In this document: positions 6,020 to 10,709 of the stretch, in pieces
Layout of the letters: each line of letters starts with the position of its first letter
Position numbering within the stretch: position 1 is the first letter of the stretch
Assembly: GCA_041666965.1 (NCBI GenBank)
Contig: JBAYFX010000030.1
Location: 1 to 10,709 of the forward strand
DNA from: JBAYFX01 sp041666965
GTDB taxonomy: Bacteria > Patescibacteriota > Microgenomatia > UBA12405
Direction of reading: 5' to 3'
Length of the DNA: 10,709 nt
Notes under the pieces: model-generated
What the model saw: only the letters and a program-made list of their open reading frames with translations
Told to the model about the DNA's origin: nothing
Databases searched by the model: none
Position numbers and translations under genes: made by a program

Positions 6020-6286
6020 TTTTTTTATCCACCATCCACCTCCCTTTTTCCACCCCTTACCCCCACTCCAGCCACCTCTTTTCCCCCAAACATTAACCGA
6101 ACCTACCCACGTTTTATAAGACATACCATTTCTTTTTTCCGTTTCCTCCCACTTCTTTCAGTCTATCCCCATCGCTACTACAATCTGTTTATCGCAACCA
6201 AAGGCTCAATCCGTTTTATTAACAACTTATCCCCATCACCTAATAACATTACTATTGTTTAATTAATACATCTGTTAACATAAAGC
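6020..6286. other. dnaA-dnaN spacer, candidate replication origin (oriC)
   Basis: A 267-nt gene-free spacer. The left two thirds are strongly pyrimidine-rich on the plus strand. DnaA-box-like sites occur at 6025-6033 (TTATCCACC) and 6227-6235 (TTATCCCCA), with a perfect box just upstream inside dnaA. The right end, from about 6212 to 6286, is AT-rich with runs such as TTTAATTAATA and could serve as an unwinding element. This is the common place for a bacterial origin. Against it, the GC skew of the window does not change sign here, and the sites are few and imperfect. Confidence 0.35.
6255..6281 (+). promoter_or_regulatory. Candidate dnaN promoter (leaderless type)
   Basis: An extended -10, TGTTAACAT (6273-6281), ends 5 nt before the dnaN ATG at 6287, and a TTGTTT (6255-6260) lies 15 nt upstream of the hexamer. 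No Shine-Dalgarno site is present. The layout is nearly the same as at rpmH. Confidence 0.45.
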
Positions 6287-7405
6287 ATGCAACTTTCCCT
6301 CTTACAAGAAAACCTAAAAACTGCTCTCGATCATGTTTCCCGTTTTGTCTCTTTAAAGTCCCAACTTCCCATTTTAGGAAATCTTTTACTTACTACTTCC
6401 GGGGGTCGATTAATCATTTCCGCCACCAACCTGGAAGTCGGCATCAGTTATTCTCTGGGTGCCAAAATCGACCGCGAGGGCTCTATTTGTTTACCCGCCC
6501 GGGAAATTACTGAGTTTGTTAGTTATTTAACTCCAGGAAAAATCGATCTAGAATTGGTTGATACCCGCTTGGTTCTCACTACTCCTAAAACTCAATCCTC
6601 TTTTACTACCGTTTCCCCCTCCGAGTTTCCCTCAATTCCCGCCCCTGACCCAACTAGTCTTTTTAGTCTGGACTATACTCTTTTGTCCCAAGCTGTCTCC
6701 CAGGTCTCTTTTGCTGCCGCCTCCGACGATTCCCGTCCGGTTCTTACCTCCCTTTTGTGTCAGTTCCAGTCCGATCATCTTCTTTTTGCTGCCACCGACG
6801 GTTTTCGTCTGTCTTTATCAGACCATAAGTTAGTCAATCCCTTAACTCTTCCCGCCAACACCGAATCCACCTTTTTAATTCCGGCCAAAACCTTAACTGA
6901 AGTTGTCAAGCTTAGTAAAGCCGCCCAAAGCATTCAATTGGGCCTCACTCCCGACCGTCATCAAATGGTGTTCATTTTAGATGATATCCAGCTTGTTTCC
7001 CGTCTAATTCAGGGAGATTATCCCGATTATCAGCGCATCATGCCCGAGTCTTTTGCTACCCGGGTCTTTTTAAACCGTGATGATTTGGCTCAATCAGTCA
7101 AAATCGCCTCTGTCTTTGCTAGCCAGTCAGCCAATGTCATTCGGCTCATTCTCAAGTCCGATCACGTGGAAATAACGGCCAATGCCCCTCAAGTTGGTCA
7201 AAACAAAGTCTCGGTTGATGCCCGTGTCGAAGGTGAGCCCCTCGAAATTGCATTCAACTATAAATTCGTCAACGATTTTCTCTCTGTCTGTAAGGGTCAG
7301 GAATTAAGCATTAGTTTAAATGAGCCTCTTACTCCCGCCCTTTTTTCTGACCAGTCCGTGCCCCATTTCACTCACATCATCATGCCTGTCCGCATCCAAG
7401 ACTAA
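6287..7405 (+). CDS. dnaN: DNA polymerase III subunit beta (sliding clamp)
   Basis: The 372-residue beta clamp, which as a dimer encircles DNA and tethers the replicative polymerase and many other proteins. Three similar domains cover about 1-120, 125-250 and 253-372. Recognisable family segments are PILGNLLLTTSGGRLIISATNLE (26-48), ATDGFRLS (169-176) in the partner-binding cleft, LIQGDYPDYQRIMP (240-253) linking domains 2 and 3, FNYKFVNDFL (323-332) and the C-terminal IIMPVRI (364-370). Length and ends are normal. It follows dnaA after a 267-nt spacer with its own promoter-like motif, so separate transcription is likely. No tryptophan is seen in the protein. The gene converges on the envelope operon to its right. 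Confidence 0.97.
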   Translation: MQLSLLQENLKTALDHVSRFVSLKSQLPILGNLLLTTSGGRLIISATNLEVGISYSLGAKIDREGSICLPAREITEFVSYLTPGKIDLELVDTRLVLTTPKTQSSFTTVSPSEFPSIPAPDPTSLFSLDYTLLSQAVSQVSFAAASDDSRPVLTSLLCQFQSDHLLFAATDGFRLSLSDHKLVNPLTLPANTESTFLIPAKTLTEVVKLSKAAQSIQLGLTPDRHQMVFILDDIQLVSRLIQGDYPDYQRIMPESFATRVFLNRDDLAQSVKIASVFASQSANVIRLILKSDHVEITANAPQVGQNKVSVDARVEGEPLEIAFNYKFVNDFLSVCKGQELSISLNEPLTPALFSDQSVPHFTHIIMPVRIQD

Positions 7406-7413
7406 TGTAATCA

Positions 7414-7473
7414 CGTCATTGCGCCTCGTCCGCCTATGGCGGAAGTCCGAAATCTTTCGGACGAAGCAATCTC
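7414..7473 (+). repeat. REP-like palindromic repeat with ATTGC/GCAAT ends and two nested hairpins
   Basis: The element begins CGTCATTGCG and ends GAAGCAATCTC, so its ends pair as ATTGC/GCAAT. Inside are two hairpins in tandem: TCCGCC/GGCGGA at 7429-7443 (3-nt loop) and GTCCGAAA/TTTCGGAC at 7445-7462. Repeats with GTCATTGCG and GCAATCTC ends are common in intergenic DNA of many bacteria. The inner hairpins share the GTCCG/CGGA ends of copies A and B. It lies just after the dnaN stop. Confidence 0.7.
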
Positions 7474-7482
7474 AGTTCCCTT

Positions 7483-7520
7483 TGTCATTCTGACACCGCC
7501 GTTGCGGGGGAAGAATCTCC
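7483..7520 (+). repeat. REP-like palindromic repeat with ATTCT/AGAAT ends
   Basis: A shorter sister of the preceding element: it begins TGTCATTCTGA and ends GAAGAATCTCC, so the ends pair as ATTCT/AGAAT. The core is GC-rich and contains CCGCCGTTGCGGG with a short imperfect stem. It is separated from the first element by 9 nt. Confidence 0.6.
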
Positions 7521-7537
7521 TTCTTCCTGCATTTTTT
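7509..7537 (+). terminator. Probable rho-independent terminator of dnaN
   Basis: A perfect 7-bp stem GGAAGAA/TTCTTCC (7509-7515 and 7521-7527) with a 5-nt loop is followed after 4 nt by six Ts (7532-7537). The stem reuses the right end of the repeat at 7483-7520. It sits between the convergent dnaN and lipoprotein genes. The stem is AT-rich and the gap before the Ts is unusual, so strength is uncertain. Confidence 0.45.
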
Positions 7538-7798
7538 CTATTTCTCCCTCACCTCGTCCACATATAACGTCGACCCGGAATACATTCCTTTAACCTCAAT
7601 CGGTTTTTTTAAGTATTGGTCTAAATTAATTTTCTCACTGGTTACGTTAATTGTTTCCTCGCCCACCATCATCACATATTCATTTCCTATTTTGGCTTTG
7701 ATTGTTCCTTCCTTTGTAACTTGCCCGCTATTTACCGCAGTCCCGCCGCATCCGCCCATTATTAACCCAGCCAGTATTAGTACAAATAATTTTTTCAT
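7538..7798 (-). CDS. Small lipoprotein, probable OB-fold-like domain
   Basis: An 86-residue protein with a lipoprotein signal: MKK, a hydrophobic core to about residue 14, then MGGC with the lipidated Cys at 17. It should be anchored to the outer face of the cytoplasmic membrane. The mature part is about 70 residues of alternating polar and hydrophobic stretches (GTIKAKIGNEYVMMVGEETI, INLDQYLKKPIEVKGMYSG, TLYVDEV). The pattern suggests a small beta barrel of OB-fold type, but this is inference from pattern alone. I do not recognise a named family. It is the last gene of a four-gene minus-strand set and starts 6 nt after the 134-aa gene. Its stop touches the dnaN terminator. Confidence 0.75.
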   Translation of the reverse strand: MKKLFVLILAGLIMGGCGGTAVNSGQVTKEGTIKAKIGNEYVMMVGEETINVTSEKINLDQYLKKPIEVKGMYSGSTLYVDEVREK

Positions 7799-7804
7799 AT
7801 TATT

Positions 7805-8209
7805 TTAATTAATAAACTCTATTTCGTGAGTTGTTGGGTCAATATCGTTGGCGCCAAGCCACTTCTCAATCTCCTCAGTCGCAATCTTTTTATCCAACCC
7901 CTTGGCTTTCACTGCCAACTTTCTTGGTGCTAAATATCGGTCCACTACAAATCCTTTTCCCGAGAAGGGGAGTAGTGACCACAGTGGATAATCCGATTCA
8001 TAAGTTCTCACTCCTCCTTCCGTTGCCTCTTTTGGGTCTACTACCGCCTCCACACTTGTTGGTAATGGTGTCGGGCTAAGTAGGGGAACCGGGGTCATAT
8101 TTTTATCTTTGGCGGGGTCATATTTGTAGCTAAATTTAATCACGCTCATAATCACCACCATCACCGCCAATACTAGTACTATTTGATTTTTTTTAAACCA
8201 CTCTTTCAT
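7805..8209 (-). CDS. Hypothetical single-TM protein with Pro-rich linker
   Basis: A 134-residue protein of unknown family. A short basic N-terminus (MKEWFKKNQ) is followed by one membrane helix at about 10-26. A proline- and threonine-rich linker (residues about 39-52, with PVPLLSPTPLPT) leads to an extracytoplasmic domain of about 80 residues. That domain contains YPLWSLLPFSGKGFVVDRYL and a C-terminal KKIATEEIEKWLGANDIDP helix-like stretch ending HEIEFIN. A one-helix anchor with an exposed alpha/beta domain is a common plan in Patescibacteria. No catalytic motif is seen. It follows the 334-aa gene after 56 nt and precedes the lipoprotein by 6 nt, so a shared envelope role is likely. Confidence 0.75.
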   Translation of the reverse strand: MKEWFKKNQIVLVLAVMVVIMSVIKFSYKYDPAKDKNMTPVPLLSPTPLPTSVEAVVDPKEATEGGVRTYESDYPLWSLLPFSGKGFVVDRYLAPRKLAVKAKGLDKKIATEEIEKWLGANDIDPTTHEIEFIN

Positions 8210-8265
8210 TATTTTTATCTCTTAAATTTTTCTTTCTAACTCGATGAACTTTATAAACTTTCTAA
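8210..8265. repeat. Short intergenic spacer with a 10-bp direct repeat
   Basis: The 56-nt spacer between the 334-aa and 134-aa genes holds CTTTCTAACT at 8232-8241 and again at 8258-8267, the second copy running into the stop codon of the 334-aa gene. The spacer is AT-rich and shows no clear promoter or terminator. Confidence 0.4.
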
Positions 8266-9270
8266 CTATAATTTCCCCGCCGGTATTACCATTTCTACTC
8301 CAACCGGCTCTCCTGCCGCTATTCCGTTACCGGTTAACAAATAATACGGCATCAGCCATTTTTCTCCTGGTTCCCACCAGTACACCAAGCTTACTCCATT
8401 AACTCCCACCTTACTCAAATCTGTCTCATAACTTAAGTCGGTTTTTTCTCCGCCCTTAATTGACCATACCCTGATTTGATTAGTCCCACTTTTAACTTCC
8501 TCAATGGTTTTTAAGCTAAGTTGGACGGTTTTATTCGTGTCCACACTCATTGGCCAGACCATTTTTAAACTTATGATTTTTCCACCCCGTCCCACCACTG
8601 CTTCAATAGTCGATCCCTCACCTCTAATCACATTCTTGCCCATTACTGTGTAGTTCATCGCTATCTGCCACACCTGAGCGTTCTCCGCCTCAGTTGTTAC
8701 CCACCGGGGATATACCAATCTCTTTGGACTTATCTCTTTTATCTCTATTTCAGTTACTGTTTTGGTGCTCGACAGGTTTCTAACTAAACTTCTAATTATT
8801 TCTTCCGCTTCTTCCTGAGAGGGCAGGTTACCGCTTCCCAAATCTTCCATTTTTTCTATTGTCGTTATCCATTCTAGTTTTCGGGTTTGAGGACTGTAAG
8901 TCAGGGTGCTGTTTTTTTGACTGTTTTCCCAATATTCCGTTTTAAATTCCTGACTTTTTTCCTTGTTATAAATCAATCCTTGTTCTGCTACCAAATTTCT
9001 TAAGGGCACCATGTCTACGTAGTCCCAAGTCAAACCTACCGCTTGCCCGGTTGCTTCCGGTTCTGTCTCTTCTTCAGTTTCCCACCAAATATTCCCCACC
9101 GTCGCTAGTCGGTTAAAAATCTCCGAATTGTATCTTGGTTTATCTTCTTCTTTGGTAATTGGAACCGTTGAAATCGGGTTGGTCCTATTTTTTGGTGCCA
9201 CTTTCGGCCACACCATCATAAAAATAATTAATATGGCTACAACGGTTATCATCCAGCTTTTTGGTTTCAT
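8266..9270 (-). CDS. Hypothetical membrane-anchored protein, 334 aa
   Basis: A protein of unknown family with a short basic N-terminus (MKPKSWM), one membrane helix at about 7-22, and an extracytoplasmic part of about 310 residues. The outer part is rich in Glu, Thr and Trp. It contains TLTYSPQTRKLEWITT, an acidic helix (PSQEEAEEIIRSLV), then repeated beta-rich stretches such as NAQVWQIAMNYTVMGKNVI and GGKIISLKMVWPMS. The alternation of a helix with several strands loosely recalls PepSY/YycH-like folds, but I cannot assign it. The frame is open from a GTG at 9294 inside the upstream gene. I chose the ATG at 9270, which lies 1 nt after the stop of the M23-like gene and puts the membrane helix at the N-terminus. 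It is probably co-translated with that gene. Confidence 0.8.
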   Translation of the reverse strand: MKPKSWMITVVAILIIFMMVWPKVAPKNRTNPISTVPITKEEDKPRYNSEIFNRLATVGNIWWETEEETEPEATGQAVGLTWDYVDMVPLRNLVAEQGLIYNKEKSQEFKTEYWENSQKNSTLTYSPQTRKLEWITTIEKMEDLGSGNLPSQEEAEEIIRSLVRNLSSTKTVTEIEIKEISPKRLVYPRWVTTEAENAQVWQIAMNYTVMGKNVIRGEGSTIEAVVGRGGKIISLKMVWPMSVDTNKTVQLSLKTIEEVKSGTNQIRVWSIKGGEKTDLSYETDLSKVGVNGVSLVYWWEPGEKWLMPYYLLTGNGIAAGEPVGVEMVIPAGKL

Positions 9271-9271
9271 A

Positions 9272-10709
9272 TTAGTTGGGGCAGCTAATCGCACTGCCTA
9301 TACAGCAGCGGTCATATTTATTAAAGTCGTCCAATTTCCAAGTAATTCCTCTGACTTCGTAATGGACATGTGGCCCAGTTGAATTTCCGGTGTTGTCACT
9401 AATTCCAATAGTCTGTCCTGCCAAAACCTCCTCATTTTGCGCCACTCCAATACTTTCCAAGTGAGCGTAGCGGGTTACAAATGTTACTTCCTCAATAGGA
9501 TTATTATTGGCGTCTTTTCTTATACATTTTCCGGCAATGTCCACGTAGTTTCCATAACCAGAGTCAGTCCATCCGGCCGTAGTCACTATTCCTTGGTGGG
9601 TGGCAGTTACTGCCGCTAAATTCCCGGCAATATCAATTGTGTTTTCATAACCTACGTGTGAACAAGTGGGAGCATTTGGTCCTTGGGTTATGGTTCCACC
9701 CATGGGGAATCCCTGAGGACAAGAGTCTTTTAGTAGTGCGGGGTCAACACTAATTGGCGGTGGAGCTAGCCATCCTCCCGGTAGTGTGGCGGTATCAAAC
9801 ACCGGTCCACCCACACCCCGCCCTGGCGGTACCATCGTCGCCGCTTGGTTGTTGGTCGTCAGCATCATAATTAATGGTATACCCACAATTACTCCCACAA
9901 TCACAATTGGAATTAATGGTCCGGCCAGTATTGTTGCTCCCGCAGTGCTGATTGCTCCTAACACGCTTGCCCCAAAACCGGCAATCGCCGATCCTACTGC
10001 CGGTAATGCTGCTCCCAGCTTGGCCACCAGTCCCGGTAGTGCCGCCTTAAGTCCCAGTCCGCTGGCAATACTTCCGCCAATGTTCGTCAGTCCTCCTAAA
10101 TCAATTCCCAACTTGTCGCGAATAAAGTTGGTTACCGGGCTAAACAGTTTCCCGATAATTGCCCCCCCAATTTGGGCGCCAACAACCAATAGTCCCACTC
10201 CGGTGGCTCCCAATCCTAGTTTGGCAGCAATTCCGGTTACCAGTCCGCCCGCTCCTTGTCCTCCCACCAGCCCCAACACTCCCTTAATTCCTTCCATCCC
10301 AAATCCGGTTTTAGACAATACTCCGGCCGCATCCTTGGCAAAATTGAGCGAAAACCCAGCCGAATTCGATAGTTTCAAACCAAAATTTTGTAAACTCTGA
10401 ATACCCAATCTTTGTCCCACCCCGGCAATTCTTTGTCCCATCCAAGCCTGTACACTGTGGCTCATCGCCGCTTTAAGCCGGGTGCTCTCCATGAATTTCA
10501 CCATATCTGGGTTTTGCCCTAGTATGTTTCGCACGTTGTTAGCCGCTGCTACGTGGTCATCTGTTATTTGGTCCATTCTCAGACCCTCTGTCTTTTGGTT
10601 GAATTCATCTAGCCATTGGTCTACCGGTTGGTTGGAGACTAAAATGTTTCTAATAACCCCAATTTCTGCGGCTCTTTGGGGGGTAATTTCTCCCTCTTGG
10701 TTAATTTGG
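9272..10709 (-). CDS. Membrane-anchored M23 (LytM-type) peptidase-like protein, partial at N-terminus
   Basis: The frame stays open to the right edge, so the start is outside the window; 478 residues are visible. An ATG at 10576 is probably internal. Numbering from that Met: residues 1-80 are amphipathic; about 84-215 form long Gly/Ala-rich hydrophobic segments; one clear membrane helix lies at 217-239; a Pro/Gly linker at 250-280 leads to a C-terminal M23 domain. M23 landmarks are His307...Asp315 (HVGYENTID), RYAHLES at 369-375 with His372, and GPHVHYEVR with His403 and His405. M23 enzymes cut peptidoglycan cross-bridges using zinc. Spacing between the first His and Asp is seven residues instead of three, so activity is uncertain. 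Hydrophobic-plus-M23 proteins of this kind occur near type IV secretion-like genes in CPR genomes; that link is inference. Confidence 0.85.
   Translation of the reverse strand, partial: QINQEGEITPQRAAEIGVIRNILVSNQPVDQWLDEFNQKTEGLRMDQITDDHVAAANNVRNILGQNPDMVKFMESTRLKAAMSHSVQAWMGQRIAGVGQRLGIQSLQNFGLKLSNSAGFSLNFAKDAAGVLSKTGFGMEGIKGVLGLVGGQGAGGLVTGIAAKLGLGATGVGLLVVGAQIGGAIIGKLFSPVTNFIRDKLGIDLGGLTNIGGSIASGLGLKAALPGLVAKLGAALPAVGSAIAGFGASVLGAISTAGATILAGPLIPIVIVGVIVGIPLIMMLTTNNQAATMVPPGRGVGGPVFDTATLPGGWLAPPPISVDPALLKDSCPQGFPMGGTITQGPNAPTCSHVGYENTIDIAGNLAAVTATHQGIVTTAGWTDSGYGNYVDIAGKCIRKDANNNPIEEVTFVTRYAHLESIGVAQNEEVLAGQTIGISDNTGNSTGPHVHYEVRGITWKLDDFNKYDRCCIGSAISCPN

Noticed and set aside
7406..7537. 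A tRNA or small structured RNA between dnaN and the lipoprotein gene
   Set aside because: The pairing is explained by nested short palindromes of repeat type; there is no cloverleaf, TPsiC-like sequence or anticodon arm.
9271..9294. The GTG start at 9294 for the 334-aa protein
   Set aside because: It lies inside the M23-like gene and puts eight extra residues before a normal basic N-terminus and membrane helix; the ATG at 9270 fits better.
9786..10400. A 204-codon plus-strand open frame rich in Pro, Ala and Ser
   Set aside because: It is the antisense of the Gly/Ala-rich hydrophobic part of the M23-like gene; glycine-rich codons read backwards give proline-rich frames. No motif and no promoter-like start.
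10574..10576. ATG at 10576 as the real start of the M23-like protein
   Set aside because: The frame continues without a stop to the window edge with 44 more protein-like residues, so the start is more likely outside.

Overview
The window carries the conserved bacterial dnaA/rpmH neighbourhood and reads as chromosome of a small-genome bacterium. Short proteins, tight gene packing, GTG and TTG starts, an absence of Shine-Dalgarno sites at most starts, and one-TM or lipoprotein envelope genes of unknown family all suggest the Candidate Phyla Radiation (Patescibacteria), perhaps Microgenomates. The lineage is an inference; the gene identities are not.

Layout. Positions 1-1957, minus strand: an envelope-polysaccharide pair, a Wzy/WaaL-type O-antigen ligase followed after 1 nt by a Wzx/MATE-like flippase that runs off the left edge. 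1958-2201: a spacer filled with palindromic repeat modules. 2202-4168, minus strand: rpmH-rnpA-yidD-yidC-jag (ribosomal protein L34, RNase P protein, YidD, the YidC insertase and the KH/R3H protein Jag/KhpB), packed end to end. 4169-4633: a divergent regulatory region with a second copy of the repeat, the rpmH and dnaA promoters and DnaA-box-like sites. 4634-7405, plus strand: dnaA and dnaN, separated by a 267-nt pyrimidine-rich spacer with more DnaA-box-like sites (an oriC candidate). 7406-7537: a convergent spacer with two further palindromic repeats and a likely terminator. 7538-10709, minus strand: four envelope genes, namely a membrane-anchored M23 peptidase-like protein cut by the right edge, a 334-aa and a 134-aa single-TM protein, and a small lipoprotein.

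The most striking signals are not genes. (1) At many starts a -10-like hexamer, often an extended TGnTAnnAT, lies 4-7 nt upstream of the start codon in the place of a Shine-Dalgarno site, which suggests leaderless transcription even inside the compact operon. (2) A modular family of hairpins with GTCCG/CGGA ends occupies three intergenic regions, and the two long copies differ by paired changes that keep the stems. (3) The plus strand is richer in C than G on both sides of dnaA, so by skew dnaA-dnaN lies head-on to replication and the strand switch expected at an origin is not visible here. (4) The minus-strand proteins are unusually rich in tryptophan, and none of the 12 visible stop codons is TGA.
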